Assembly: GCA_050084985.1 (NCBI GenBank)
Contig: JBITNC010000001.1
Coordinates: 146,630,001 to 146,694,000, forward strand
Direction of reading: 5' to 3'
From: Nageia nagi
Taxonomy: Eukaryota > Pinophyta
DNA length: 64,000 bases
Below, piece by piece: positions 1 through 14,400 of the stretch (the first letter of the stretch is position 1; every line of letters starts with the position of its first letter). The notes beneath the pieces are model-generated. The model made no database searches, had not been told where the DNA came from, and was given only the letters and a program-made list of their open reading frames with translations. Position numbers and translations under genes: made by a program.

Positions 1-430
1 TTCTAACAATGAAATTGATTTCATCCTTCATAACATGCAAAAAAAATTATTAGTACAAGAATATTCATAGAAAGAAGAATAAAATATAGTATTATAAAGC
101 AAAGCATATTTATCATGTCACCTTTAGGTTCACATCACCTTCATCTCCATACATGCACATAGTCTCAAGTCTTTGAACAACTTAATCCATCTCTTTGGCT
201 TGGAATCTAGTCATCCTTGTTTAAAATATTTTATCCAATACTTGATAGGATGGATGGATTTGAGGTACTTTAGTCCTCCTTCTTGTTCTTCTCACTTTAA
301 AGAAAATGTTAGATGACTCATTGTTGAATAAGAAACAATTTCTTTTATTTGGAACCTATTTGATAGACTTGTTGAAGGAGGAAATTAGGTTGCAAAAAAT
401 AAGAATTGGTGCTATAATTATGTTTCAGAT
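1..430 (-). pseudogene. Decayed Ty1/copia pol, linker and start of reverse transcriptase (copy 1)
   Basis: On the minus strand this matches 24,978-25,345 almost base for base. That second copy translates to the integrase/RT linker and the start of the copia reverse transcriptase, with a recognisable KDEINSIVRNDTWEL-like block. Here the same block is more decayed, with small indels. The element runs off the left edge of the window. On the right it stops near 430, where U-family sequence takes over by about 450. Identification rests on similarity to the clearer copy at 23.5-25.9 kb. It cannot encode a working enzyme. Confidence 0.7.
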
Positions 431-449
431 TTCTTTATTGTATGGTGTA

Positions 450-630
450 AAGCACCCACTAGTATAAATCCAATGTGACATAAATTTGTGTAGGCATAAT
501 CCTCTACATCTATGTTCCTACATGAGTAACATATTTTAATAATGAAAAAAATAGATAATATTAAAAAATTTGTATATAAATATAATAAATATATATAATA
601 TATACACATCAATTTTAAATAATAAAATAT
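450..630 (-). repeat. Remnant of U body leader, joined across a deletion to the terminal block
   Basis: The stretch with 'gtaggcata...cctacatgag' and the following 'aaatagataatatt' matches the leader part of the U body at 22,008-22,100. The next ~370 bp present in other copies, including the primer binding site and about 100 bp of the end of the terminal block, are missing. The sequence resumes at 'atagcaaaccataagtttt'. This is a deletion remnant with no coding potential. Confidence 0.55.
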
Positions 631-3574
631 ATAATAGCAAACCATAAGTTTTGAACACAATATATAATATATTATATGTTATGAACACATTCATAATATA
701 TATAAGTTTTGAATCCTTCACAAACCAATAAGATTATCTTCACTTTATTTCATTCAATCAATAATATAATATGATGTGAGGAAATAACTATTGGTAACTC
801 AAATGTAACAATCTTTAATATTTTTCTTAATAATTATGTAATATATATGAAGAAAAAAATAGATTAATTTCAATATAACTTAATTTGAAATTTCTCCTAC
901 ATTATTATAACTACTACTTAGAGAACATGAGATGAGAGTATCATGAACTCTAAGTTAACAGTTTCACCACTATAATAATATGCCATTATTCATGCTATGT
1001 ACCACCACACATATGCCAAAAGCCACCTCATGTATGCCACACACAACCATATGCAGGCCTATCACATTACCTTCAACAAGATTTCAAAGCTAACTCACCT
1101 AGTTTTACTCAATTCAAAATAGATGCAATAATCTAGCTATATATTATAATAATAGATAATATATTACTCAAATCTAATAACATAAGTATGTTATTTTATT
1201 ATTCTACACTATTATCTAATTTATCCTAAAGTATCAATATTAAATATGTAATATATAATATAAATACTTAATACTAAATATTGAGGTTTATAATATAAAC
1301 TCAAAAAAACCAATATTCAAGAGATGAAGGAAGTAAATAGAACTATATTTCATCAAATAAACACAATGAAAAGAGGTCAATATATGAACTATATTACAAC
1401 CTATGATAGCTCAATAATGGAGAAAATGAAAAAAAAAACTGAAATGTACAACCTATGATAGCTCAATAATCATTCAATACAATAAAGATATTTTATAAGG
1501 ATTTAATGCTTGAAATTAAAGGAAGACATGAAAAGGTTTATGCCTAATGGCAAGACTACATCAATTAAAAATTATAAATAATGAATTATTTTTATATTTT
1601 TTAAATATCCACCATATATAATCAATTTATTTCTACAAGCAAAAAAATTTCAATGATATTAAGGATTATAAAATTATCAAGTTTATACACATTAAAAAAT
1701 TCAAAATGATTTCAAGTTTAAAGTGGATAGTTAGTAGAATTTTCTTTAAATAATGTTATTGGTATGGACTAATTTAATTATAAATTTTTGTATATATTAT
1801 TATATGTTATGATCAAATGAAAATCAATTCTAGAAAAATATGCATTATTAATTGCTTGATATGCTTTCTTGAAATTTAAATTTATAGGTCTTATCTAATT
1901 TTTGTATTATTATGTACCAATATATATTTATTTATTTATATAGGATATAGGCAATATGATATGTACTATATTATGTATAGGGTATATAGAACAATAGCTT
2001 CTTAACATCCATATTAATCCCACCACAAGCAACCTTATTTAGAAACTAAATTGAAATATAATAGAGTATTAGTATTTTTTATTAGTGTGATAACCATTAT
2101 CCATCCATGTAATGAAATATGAATAATTATGTGCCCTGCTTACTGATATTTATTTTTTCAATGATGGATTTACCTAATCTATAATCATAATTCAAATACA
2201 AAAATCCCAAGGACTTTCATACTCTAAAACTATTCTTATTTAGCTTATCATTTTTTATATTCTATTTAGAAAGAGAATATCCTAGGTATATATAACTTTC
2301 AAATAATGTTGGAATCAATAGGATAAAATATTTCCACTTATCATATTTCTTCATGTATATTATGAGTTAAAAAGAATATTAGATTTGAATAACTTGGAAA
2401 TAAAGTATACATCAACAAGATACATGAAGAAATTGATGACAAACTTGTCTAGAAGCATTGTGTGAAATTGCATCACCCAAGAGCTTAATCAATTGTACCA
2501 AACAAAATCTAAAAAATATGTACCTTTAGATGGTAATTAAGCATCCATACATCCTTGAGAAGGTAAATTTAAATTAGGTGATATATTATAACAAATCCAT
2601 TATTTGTAGAGATAAAATGAGCTAGCGTGATATCATGTACATAAATAATTTATATAAAGCTCGCATGGGTTATCCATATAACTCAAGTAATATTAAACCA
2701 CTTAATCTACAATATGTGAAGCCTAAAAAATGTTGGAATAAAATATAACTTTTAACATTAATATCCATAAATATAAAAAGAAGGATCTGATGGTTTCTTC
2801 TTCAAATAAAGAAAAGAAATAGAAATAAAGTTGAGGGTTCAAATATCTAATGAAAGCAATATCATACAAGATGCCACTTAAAAAAAATGAAATGGTTGTA
2901 ATCTAGTAATAAAGAAAAATAAGACCCAAGGAATTCTCAAGACAACATCATACTATTTAGAAGCTATAAAGAAGATGAATAAAAGTTATTTAGCTTTGTA
3001 TATATGGATTATCCATAGGAACAAAAAGACTTAAGTATGAAATTGATTATTATTTCATTAGTATATTGGATTTAATATCTACAAAATAAGTTATACTAAC
3101 TTCTTATACAAATTTAAAATCATAAATATGAATGCTTTTGATATAAGTGAGTTAGGTGAAATATTATACAAATGAGTTGATACTTGAAAAGTCCTACGAT
3201 ATAATTTGAGAAAAAAAAATTTCTCCTTTTGTTTATGCATTCTTATATAGGTCTCTTATTAGCAGTTTGACGTATCTTATAGCTAATAGGTCTATCATTA
3301 TATTTGTAGCCAAAGCATTTTCCTCTATGTGATTTACATAAGTTTTTTAGTTTAATATATAAAGGTATTGATTCTAATGTTCTTGAATTATAGTCATATT
3401 CCAATTAGGAAGGAAGCATCAATGATAGGAAATCACATCAAGAAATGTCTTATTCTTTGGTTAATATACAATTTTATAATGCAATAACAAGTAATGTATA
3501 ATTTCTTTATCCATTAATGAGGTAGAATATATGATTTTATCCTCTTCTTACACACACACACACACAAAGATATA

Positions 3575-3623
<49 letters not shown>

Positions 3624-5459
3624 CATACATTCATATATACATATTTTAAAAAATTTAGAGGGAACTAAGAATCACTTTTGAAAATTTAGAGTTATTATCT
3701 ATTATGATTTAACTCTATTAAGTTTGAAAAATCAATAATTTATTAGTATTTTTATTTTAATTTATAAAATGTATCATAATTCCTTACAAAGATGATGCAC
3801 CTCTTTTAATAAATGAGACATTTCTTTAGACATACCTCAAAATATAATTTTTCATGGTATATCTAACTATTGATACTAGATAAAAAAAAATTCATACATA
3901 CATGGTCATTTGCACATTCCTCATGGACCCATATGAAAAAGATGGATTCATTCGTTAATTCCCATGTTCTTTACCTTCATACTATTCAAAGAATGATTTT
4001 CAAAGAAAAATAATTATATGTATAAGCTACATATTTATTCTCATCATGATAAAGAATCACTAATCTTAAATGACAATTTATGTTTCATGATGTCCTTAAT
4101 ATTTTCCACATGTAAATCAATACATCAAATATGAAAAGTTAATATGCTAATGTAATTTATACTATAGACACCAATTTTCTATATAATTTTTATAAAAAAG
4201 ATGTCGAATGGTTAAGGCCTAGGGATGTCTATACACAAATTTACTCGCATTCAACCTATCTTTTCACATATGTTATGTATGATAGAAGATCAAAGATATA
4301 GATATTTTACAAATAAAGTACACATCAATATGATAAGGGTATTTACACTTAGCCTATCTCTTCCTATATATCATGAGTCAAAGAGAATCCCATGTGTAAA
4401 GAATATGAAAAATGTATATGTCAGCAAGACATAATAATCCTTTTGTTATATTTCTAGACTAGCTAAAGATGAAAAATATATCACATACCTATTTGAAATC
4501 TATGTGGGAAGGCTATTCTTGATAAAAAAGTTGACCATTCATACTAGATAGAATCTCCCACACACAAATAAACAAAAAACTATCAAGCATCAAAATAAGT
4601 ACAAGGATAAGAACTTATGTTATTTCCAAGGGGCAAAGGTATTCACACATATTTGAGGAGGTGAATTATGAAAAGGAGGAATAGAATATAAAGAAATCAT
4701 ATTTACAACTAACAAGAGCTTAGTTCATATTATATATGTAAAGAATTGATATGAATATAGTATGCAATGACCTCAAAGTTGAAGTCATGTTAAGATGCTA
4801 AATAACCTTTAGAAACTTTTTTTTATACAAAAGTAAAACATAAATATATGCAATACATATTTATGATTTACATATTTTGATGAAAATAATAATTTGAATA
4901 ATTAGATGTTATTCATTACATACATAAATTTATTAAAAGTTAGAATATCATGTATATATTTAAATTTGTATCAGGATCATATAATTATAGTTTTTAATTA
5001 ACAATATGCATATCTAAAATCTTTCCAACAAAAATAAAAAATAACAATATACGTATAAAAATTAGAAAATATTTTGAACTTATTAACCATTGATTGTATA
5101 TATTTACAAAAACTAAATATATAACTTATACAAATACTTTTGTATATTTAAAGATAACAAATAAATACCAAAACAGAAGAATTGATATAAATTTAGTTAT
5201 TTTATCTAATAAACAAATTCACATAATCATAAATTTTGCATGAATATTGTAACATAATCTATGAAAAATATCACGGGTAAAAAACTGATTACTCAAAACA
5301 TAAAAATATTTAAACTACATCTAAAACTCAAAAACAAAAAATTTGAAATTTCCAAATAAAATAACCTACACATTAACTTTTCAAAACCATGCATGAAACT
5401 ATGATGTATGTGGACTATGGTCCAAGAAAAGGCGTTCATAATCGTTCATAAGATCCTCA
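630..5459 (-). repeat. U family long terminal block, copy L1 (putative LTR)
   Basis: A very AT-rich, non-coding ~4.8 kb block repeated at 8,471-15,828 and, inverted, at 56,533-61,107, with pieces elsewhere. In element sense (minus strand here) the block would begin with TGAGGATC at 5,459. The other end is deleted. Anchors shared between copies include the 'catgagatgag' region near 930, the 'ggatttaatgctt' region near 1,500 and the 'gaagcatcaatgatagg' region near 3,412. No open frame longer than about 70 codons is convincing. I read it as a very long LTR of a non-autonomous retroelement. The alternative is intron DNA of the ABCG gene whose exon lies just to its right. Confidence 0.6.
3550..3623. 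repeat. Compound microsatellite (AC)n-(AT)n-(AG)n
   Basis: Three dinucleotide runs follow one another: AC at 3,550-3,566, AT at about 3,574-3,599 and AG at 3,599-3,623. The tract sits next to 'ttagagggaactaag' inside the U terminal block. A TA-rich tract occupies the same place in the copy at 58,237, while the copies near 14,330 and 48,555 are short there. Confidence 0.95.
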
Positions 5460-5529
5460 ATAAGTTATGTTAATTTTCTGTTTCGTATCAAGGTTTTTGA
5501 AGTTTCTTTTTCTTTTTTTTTTTTTACAG

Positions 5530-6088
5530 TTTGAGGATATGGAAGAGCTTGGAACGGCGGCCATGGGAAAAGGATACATAATGGTATGAAAGGAATAGTT
5601 TACCCGGGTGAGGTTCTTGCCTTGTTAGGATCATAGGGCATTGGGAAGACCATGCTGCTTTTCATGTTGGAAGGGCAGTTACAAGGTTCCGGGTTCGATA
5701 CTCTATATCGAACAAGATGAAGCGCAAGGTCAACTTCGTGATGAAAGATGATATTATCTACCCTCATTTAACTGTTAGGACACCTTAGTATACATTGTGC
5801 TGCTTAAAATGCCTCGGGGAATGTCAACACAGGACAAATGAGCCCATTTGGAGAGTATTATTTCTTACCTTCCGTTGAAGAGATGTAGAAATATGATCAT
5901 GTATCGGGCATGAGATGATGAGGAATCCACCTTCCATTTGGATGAGTCCACCTTGGGCGTCGACTCCTCACTACCCTGTGCATAACATTTACGCTGGAGA
6001 ACTTCGCGTGCAAAATCTTCAGACACCCCAACTACCTTTAATCGCCATTCTATACAGGAGCTGGAAGCTAAGGTTGTTGCAATGTAAA
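5530..6088 (+). pseudogene. ABCG (WBC-type) half-transporter NBD fragment, copy 1
   Basis: Plant ABCG proteins are membrane ABC transporters that export lipids, wax precursors, hormones and other compounds. Read on the plus strand, this segment follows a pyrimidine tract and an AG splice acceptor ending at 5,529. It matches the start of the ABCG nucleotide-binding domain: a YPGEVLALLG-like block, then Walker A at 5,628-5,651. There the usual Ser codon is TAG (5,634-5,636) and the sequence reads G-S-stop-G-I-G-K-T. A Q-loop region (NFVMKDDIIYPHLTV) follows near 5,730-5,775, then the MPRGMSTQDK and ESIIS...KRCRNM blocks. The ABC signature is missing. A Walker B/D-loop remnant (LDESTLG-like) follows after a frameshift. 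No membrane domain is present. It is a fragment with several stops and frameshifts and is non-functional. Confidence 0.85.
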
Positions 6089-6359
6089 ATCTAAAAAAAT
6101 TATTATGTACACCCACTACCTACATATGTCCTTTACATCTGCCTTCACTTGCTATCCAAAGTGAGTATATTGAATCTAAACACTATTGAAATTCAAAGAA
6201 TGATTTGCTATTGACAGTTTTCATACTTTAAATTTTGAGACACTAAAATCTTAAGGAATTAAAAAGTTATAAATTACACAAAAACAAACTGTTCAGTATT
6301 ACACTAAGTTGCGCAGCCAATAAACATGAAAATACCTTAAAAGAATTTGCTTTCATATT

Positions 6360-6900
6360 CAGAGACAGCCACGGGATTCTTGTCTGATGATGTGCAAGAT
6401 ATATGCAATAAATATGCAGTCACATTTTTCTTCCCAGCGTAGCAGCTTTACTATGAAACGGATATTTCAAACGCAAGACACTTTCTAGCAGGCATGGTAG
6501 GCAGAACTATCAAAGGATCACTTTCCTAGCAACTCTATCCTCAAAATCACAAAAACAAAGAAAGCGAAAAAGGAAAGAAAGTGATTAGTTAGAAAGCATG
6601 AATTAGAAGGCACATTCTAACTGGAAAACCCTTCATTATATTGTTCGATCTACAGCGGACAGATTTTCTAAAACGACTCGTCTCCTCTGATCGCCAACGG
6701 ATGGATTTTTGGAGTCTCCAACCGACAGAATTTTCAAAACTTTTTATATTCTCCAATTTCCAACGGCTATGAATATGGTTCATTCCATTCCACAGAATCC
6801 GCTGCAAGTATTTAAAAAGCTGTTGAGATATATCCACCGTTTTAGATGCCAAATACCATGGCGGGCACCTTACATAACGTGTTTGACACGTCTGTCATCT
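6360..6900 (-). repeat. Higher-GC module of U body with degenerate ~35-40 bp motif repeats
   Basis: This module stands out from its AT-rich surroundings. On the minus strand it holds three or four diverged iterations of a motif like 'aaatctgtccgttgtagatc' at 6,630-6,770. An 87-codon open frame (6,589-6,852) runs through them and shows a repeated KS-x-x-W/C-R-S pattern. It starts at TTG rather than ATG and is not consistently open in the other copies, so I do not call a protein. The module is kept in all U bodies and, diverged, at 37,290-37,960. Its role is unknown; it could be leader, promoter or exon sequence of the captured locus. Confidence 0.5.
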
Positions 6901-8456
6901 AGTTCTCTTAAACCTTCTTTTAATTTTTGTTTTGTAATAAAATTTTTAAAATTAATTTATTTCAAGGTTCTAATAAAAAGTTATACCAACACTTAATTAT
7001 TAATTATAATTAATTTTTAAAATACATAACATTTATATTCTTTATATATATTTTACTTTTAATAGTCTTGAATAGCTATATTAGCAATATGTATATATTG
7101 TAAAATTTTCTTACATTATTAATTTTTTACAAATACATAGAATTTGATTAAATGATTAATATTTTAAAAAAAGATATCAATATATTAAAGTTTTTTTTTT
7201 TTTTTTTGTTGCAAGAACTCAATATAAAAAGAGTTATTCTTCTATCTATTTCCATTGTCCAGTTGGTATAAATAATTATTATTTCATATGGGCTTTTTTA
7301 ATATATAATACTCAAATAGTGGATTTTAAAAGGGTCCCAAAAAACTTTTTATAACTCTATAATTATTTAATATATAGAATTTTATAATTATCCAATGATA
7401 TAGCCTATGAGAGATGAATCTCCAAATGAATAACAAGACAAGGCTACAAAAAGTATTTGAAGTCCACATCCCACCTAAACACATTAAAAGAAAAAAAGTC
7501 TTTGAAGATCAATTATTGCTTAGAGAATGATCTCTCAATCATAAAAAAAGTGTATTAGGAGTAGCTAAGATTTTATAATCAAACTAAAAAGAGGATTTGA
7601 ACCCAATTCTCTAATAGATACTTTTATCACCACACCAATAAACCATTCAACTATAAAGTAGGGGAATCTCTTATAACTTAGTGGTGTATAAGATTATTTC
7701 TACACTTTACATTTTTACCACCTTAAAATATGTATCCATATGTTAAGAAATGTTTGCTAGGTTTTCCAATGAGGTTAAGATAAAGCCTCATTTACCAAGT
7801 CCAATTATGGGATAACATGATAAAAGGTTGAGCTAATATGGGATTCATAATTCAAACCATAACAAAATCAAATTATGTACAATCAATGTCATTCTATCAA
7901 TATCTCCATCATTCTAGGCTTGCAAGCCCCCCACTATTATAGATATCTATTGTACCCATAGGATTTAATGAGCTACAGATGAAGGATAGTCAATATCCAT
8001 TGAAACCAATTTTATTTCTATTGATCCTTTGAATATTAACTTCCTTGGCTAGATCCTAAATCTCACCATTAAGGTGGAATTCAAATGACTTTTCTAATGG
8101 AATTCAAGTGATCAGGTGTCACTTCCCTTATTGGTATGGTGTATGCCCCCACCTAGGTTATACCCTTATGTGACCTAAGTTGTGTAAGGAATAGGCCTCA
8201 AAGACTATGTTATTACACGATCTACATACTTTTTAATAAAAAATATATAATATTCAAAAAAATTGTGTGTATATATATATATCACATCAAACTAAAATAA
8301 TAAAATTATTGAAATTAAAAATAAATAATCGTATGTTTTTTCATTAAAATAAACAATTCATTACAAAAATTATAGAAATTGAAGGAGAATAGATTTAGGA
8401 TTTATCTTACCTTGTTACTCTTCCTCCTAGATTTTTGCTTCACTTAGCCAATCATA

Positions 8457-8470
8457 GGCTTTTATAGCAA
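8457..8470 (-). promoter_or_regulatory. Degenerate primer binding site, U copy 1
   Basis: The minus strand reads TTGCTATAAAAGCC, compared with the plant initiator tRNA-Met binding consensus TTGGTATCAGAGCC. The better preserved equivalent is at 61,109-61,122. It sits one base inside the CACCTTTA-like end of the terminal block. Confidence 0.45.
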
Positions 8471-11400
8471 TTAAAGGTGCAAAAAGAAAAATAATAATAT
8501 TATAGAAGTAATATTACATCAATAGATAAAGATAATAAGATAAATCCCTACTTTTTAATAAAAGAATCATAACAAACCATAACTTTTGAACACAATATAT
8601 AATATAGTATAATTTTTGAACACATTCACAATGTATACAAGTTTCTTATAATAATAATTTTTGTAATGGTAGAAAACTAATATTAGAATAATATTCTTAA
8701 CAATTATGCAATCTAAATGAAAAGAAGAATGGATTAGTTTCCAATATAACTTAATTAGAAATTTCTCCTACATTATTCTACATTGTTAACTTAATGGTAG
8801 TGTCTCATGAACTCTAAGTTAACAATTTTACCACTAAAAGTGCTTCCATAGAAATGACATGTTTCCATAGGTATTGATTTAAAAATATACTTATATGTTA
8901 ATTCTATCCATCAATAAAAAATAATTTTGTAGCATACATCCCTACTATTTGGCGCACTTCTCACAAGCCTTTATGTGAAATTAGGACCCATTCAAATATT
9001 CCTATACTCCTCAAATTCATATTATACATAGAAGCATGTTAAGAGAGAAATAAATATATTCCTAAATTATTTTTTTCTTCCTCTAAAAATTTTATATAAT
9101 TTTTTAATCAAAATCATTATAATAAAATGGTGGTGCTCTAGATACATGCTTTAAATAGACATAATATTACTAATAAAAGAGTTTACAAAGAATTCATATT
9201 TTCTAAAATCATTGATGAAAGAAAGAAATTATATTAATATCCTTGGGTGACCAAAAGATGTCAATTGGACTAGCATGTGCATTCCTATAGAAAAATCCAT
9301 CTAAACCCTAAAATAGGCCCCATATAATGAAAGCGAAAATAAATGATCTATATCAAAATTTCTAGATTAAAGATCCCCACGCTAGTGGGAGGGAAGGGGC
9401 ACAAAAATCTAAAACATACATAAAGAAGTTATCCTAAGCCTGTTTGGGAGGGGAGTGTTACAACATTCTCTGGTTCAAGGGGGGCTCATGTTGGTACATG
9501 GGTGATGTTCCTAAGGAGATGCTAGGTTGAAAGGAAGAAGTGATCAAACATGCTTTGAAGTCATCTCCTGGTTTGATATAGTGGCTATGGATGTTCCTCT
9601 TAGCATCTCCTATGGGCTCCCTACAGGGAGGAGGCATGGAAGAAGGATGTAATGAGTTTCATCAATAAACATATCATACAAATGAAAATTTCCTATAACT
9701 AAGTAATATATTTAGATTTTCAAATTAATATACTTCATTCCTTACCTATTTTCTCGACTATATCAAGCTTTTAACATCAAATCTTGTACCTGATAATTAT
9801 TTCAATTCTAATAAACCCATTAAAAATGCCTCAAAAATTGCTAAAACCTTCCACAGAAATGACATGTGTCTACATATCTTCATTTAAAAATAATCTTGTA
9901 TGTTAATTCTAATTATGAATATAAAATAAATGCTTAGCACAAATCCTTACTCCTTGGCACACTTATTACAAGCATATGTGTGAAACGAGGACCTATTCAA
10001 ACATCCCTATACTCCTCAAATTCATATTGTATAGAGAAGGATGTTAATAGAGAAATAAATATGTTCCCAACTTATATTTCTCTTCCTATAAAACTTCCTT
10101 ATAATATTTTAATCAAAATCCAATAAAATGATGGTGCTCTAGATAATGCTTTAAATAGGCTTAAGATTACTAATAAAAGAGTCTTAAAATATTAAGTAAC
10201 ATACATAAAATTCATATTTTCTAAAATCATGGATGAGGATCATCAATCAACAAATCAGGTAAATACAAATTTCCTATAACTAATTGCTAAATTTAAATTT
10301 TCAAATTAATCTACTTCATTCCTTACCTTTTTTTCTCCACTATATCAAGCCTTTAACATCAAAACTTGTACATGATTTGGGAAGAGTATGTAGATTTAGT
10401 ATTGTATAAACTAATATATTTGGTGTTGAAGTTTATCTTATTTACTAATAATTCATGTTATGGAAATACCCTTCTGAGTTATTTGTACTACAATGATACC
10501 ATTTATACAAGGTTAAACATGTGAGTAATAAATAAAATCTATTTAATAAATTTGGGCTAGCATTTTATGAAATATTGGATATATACATAGGTATTATATT
10601 AGTATTTTGTAAAGATTGATATTTTTAGGAGAAGGTAAAGTCATGGATATTTTATAAGGATTTAATGCTTGAAAATAAAAGAAGACATGTAAAGGTTTAT
10701 GCCTAATGGAAATACTATTTCAATTTAAAAATAATAATAACTTATTTTTTCATTTTTAAAATATCCACCATATATAATCAATTTTATTCTACAAGAAAAT
10801 AATTGTAATCATATTAAGTATTACACAATTATCAATTTTATACACAAATAAAAAACTTGAAATGGTTTCAAGTTTAAACTATATAGTTACTAGAGATTTT
10901 CTTTAAAAGATATTTTTGGTTTGGCCTAATTTAATTATATTTTTTTGTATATGTTATTATATATCATGGTCAAATAAAAATCAATTATAGAAAAATTGCA
11001 TTACTAATTACATAATATGCTTTCTTGAAATTTAAATGTATAGGTCCTATCTTTTTTGGTGTATTATTATGTACCAAATATATTCATTTATTTTATATAA
11101 GATATAGGAAATATGATACGCACTATATTAAAGCCTCCTATTTCATTATATATAGAAATAGCTTCTAAACATCCATATTAATCCCACCACATGTGATCTA
11201 ATTTAGAAAGTAAAATGAAATATAATGGAATATTAATGTGATAACCATTATCCTTGCATCTAATAAAATATGATTAATTATGTACCATCCTAGCTAATAT
11301 TTATTTTTTCTATGTGGGGTTTATTAAATCTATAATCATAATTCAAATACAAAAATCCTAAGGACTTTCATACACTAAACCTATTCTTGTTTAGCCTATT

Positions 11401-14400
11401 GTTTATTATATTCTATTTTGAAAGAGAAGATCCTACATATATGTAACTTTTAAATAATGTATGAATCAATAGGATAAGAATATTTCTACTTATCATATTT
11501 CTTCTTCATGTATATTATTAATTAAAAAGAATATCAAATTTGAAGAACTCAAAAATGAAGTATACATCAACAACATACTTAATTTCAAATTTCTACTACA
11601 TTATTATAACTACTACTTAGAGAGCATGAGATGAGTGTATCATGAACTTTAAGTTAACAATTTCACCATTATAATAATATACCATTTTTCATGCTATGTA
11701 CCACCACATATATGCAAAAAGCCACCTTGGGTATGCCACACAAAACCATATGTAGGCCTATCACATTACCATCAACAAGACTTTCAAAGCTAACACACCT
11801 AGTTGTACTCAATTCAAAATAGATGCAATAATGTAGCTAATATAATAAATAATATATTACTCAACATATAATAACATAAGTATGTCTATTTTATTATTCT
11901 ACACTATTATTTATTATATCCTAAAGTATCAATATTAAATATGTAATATATAATATAAATACTTAATACTAAATATTGAGGTTTATAATATAAACTCAAA
12001 CAAAATCAATATTCAAGGGATGAAGAAAGTAAATAGAACTATCTTTCATCAAATCAACACCAATAATAGAGGTGAATATACGAAATGTATTACCTAAAAT
12101 AAAAATATTACAAGTAATGGCAATACAATTTAAATTGTGATACAATGATGGAGAAAATAAAAAATAACTTAAACGTACAACACATGACAACTCAATATTA
12201 ATTCAATACAATAAGGATATTTTATAAGGATTTAATGCTTCAAATTAAAAGAATACATGAAAAGATTTATGCCTAATGGCAAGACTAATTCAATCTAAAA
12301 AAATTGAAAATTATAAATAATGAATTATTTTTTATTTTTAAAATATCCACCATATATAATCAATTTGCTTCTACAAGAAAAAAAATTGCAATCATATGAA
12401 GGATTATAAAATTATCAAGTTTATACACATATAAAAAATTCAAAATGGTTTAAAGTTTAAAGTGGATACTTACTAGAGATTTTCTTTTAATAATGTTAAT
12501 GGTTTGGCCCAATTTAATTATAAATTTTTTATATATTATTTTATATTATGATAAAATGAAAATCAATTTTAGAAAAATATGCATTATTAATTGCTTGATA
12601 TAATTTCTTGAAATTTAAATTGACACATCTTATCTAATTTGTGGTATTGTTATTTACCAATATATTTATTTATTTTATATAGGATATAGGTAATATGATA
12701 TGCACTATATTATGTATAGGGTATATATAGCAATGGGTTCTTAACATCCATATTAATCCCACCACAAGAAACCTTATTTAGAAAGTAAAATAAAATATAA
12801 TAGAATATTAGTATTTTTTATTAGTGTGAGAACCATTATCCTTCCATCTTATAAAATATGAATAATTATGTGCCTGGCTTACTTACTAATATTTATTTTT
12901 TCTATGTGGGGTTTATTAAATCTATAATCATAATTCAAATACAGAAATCCCAAGGAATTTCATACTCTAAGACTATTCTTGTTTAGCCTATCATTTTTTA
13001 TATTCTATTTAGAAAGAGAATATCCTAGGTATATATAAATTTTAAATAACGTTGGAGTCAATAGGATAGGAATATATCTACTTATCATATTTCTTCATGT
13101 ATATTATGAGTTAAAAAGAATATTACATTTGAATAACTTGAAAATAAAGTGTACATAAACAAGATACATTATTCTCCATGCAATATTAGCGAAATAGATA
13201 ATGATGAAGAAATTGATCACAAACATGTCTAGAAGCATTGTGTGAAATTGCTCATCACCCAAGAGCTTAATCAATTGTACCAAACAAAATATAAAAAATA
13301 TGTACCTTAAAATGGTAATTAAGCATTCATACATCCTTGAGAAGGTAAATTTATATTAGTTGATATAGTATAACAAATCCATTATATGTAGAGATAACAT
13401 GTACTAGCATGATATCATGTATGTAAATAATTTATATAAAGTTAACATGGGTTATCCATATAACAAAAGTAATATTAAACCACTTAATCTAAAATATGTG
13501 AAGCCTAAAAAATGTTGGAGTAAAATATAACTTATAACATTAATATCCATGAGTATAAAAAGAATTATCTTATGGTTTCTTCTTCAAATAAAGGAAAGAA
13601 AAATAAATAAAGTTGAGGGTTGAAATAAAAAGTCAAAGAAGAACTAGTGAAAGCAATATCATACAAGATGCCAATTAAGAAAATTGAAAAGGTTGTAATC
13701 TAGTAATAAAGAAAAATAAGACCCAAGGACTTCTCAAGAGAACATCATACTATTTAAAAGCTATAAACAAGATGAATAAGAGTTATTTAGCTTTCTATAT
13801 ATGGATTATCCATAGAAACAAAAAGACTTAAGTATGAAATTGATTATCATTACATCTATATATTGGATGTAATATTTGAATAATAAGTTCTACTAACTTC
13901 TTACACAAATTTAAATTCATAATTATGAATGCATTTGATATGAGTGAGCTAGGTGACATATTATACAAATGAGTTGATACTTGAAAAGTTGTAGGTTGTA
14001 ATTTGAGTAAAGAATTCTTCTCCTTTTATTTATGCATTCTTGTATAAGTCTCTTATTAGTAGTTTGATGTATCTTATAGCTAAGAGGTTTATCACTATAT
14101 TTGAAGCCAAATCATTTTTTCTCTATGTGATTTGCATATGTTTTTTTAGTTTATGATATAAAGGTATTGATTCTAATGTTCTTGAATTATAGTTATATTC
14201 CAATTAGGAAGGAAGCATCAATGATAGGTAATCACATCTAGAAATGTCTTATTCTTTGGTTAATCTACAATTTTATAATGCAACAAGAAGTAATGTATAA
14301 TTTCTTTATCCATTACTAAGGTGTATATATATATTTGTTAAAATTTTAGAGGGAACTAAGAATTACTTTTAAAAATTTAGAAATATTATCTATTAGGAGT

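Larger units (their letters stand above)
5460..8471 (-). mobile_element. U family body, copy 1 (putative LARD internal region)
   Basis: This ~3 kb segment lies between two terminal blocks and is repeated in the same order in bodies 2, 4, 5 and 6. In element sense (minus strand) the order is: primer binding site (weak here, rc of 8,457-8,470), AT-rich leader, a block of higher GC at 6,360-6,900, and the ABCG fragment in antisense at 5,530-6,088. No gag, protease, integrase, RT or RNase H is visible, so it would depend on another element's enzymes. A canonical polypurine tract before the 3' block is not obvious; only a purine-rich 'gaaacagaaaa' lies near. Boundaries come from comparison between copies. 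Confidence 0.6.

Noticed and set aside
418-721. Short Tyr/Ile-rich frames near the left edge as membrane proteins
   Set aside because: Chance frames in AT-rich DNA; their composition mirrors TA-rich sequence.
5865-6116. 83-codon minus-strand frame, with relatives at 20,583-20,801 (minus) and 63,332-63,553 (plus), as a conserved small gene
   Set aside because: It lies antisense over the ABCG exon remnant. Its repetition is explained by copying of that fragment, and length and ends differ between copies.
6589-6852. 87-codon frame with repeated KS-x-x-W-R-S pattern as a protein gene
   Set aside because: It starts at TTG, is broken in other copies, and the pattern follows from the DNA-level motif repeats.
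8840-10640. Separate named transposon within L2
   Set aside because: It diverges from L1, but no terminal repeats, target duplication or protein domain could be shown.
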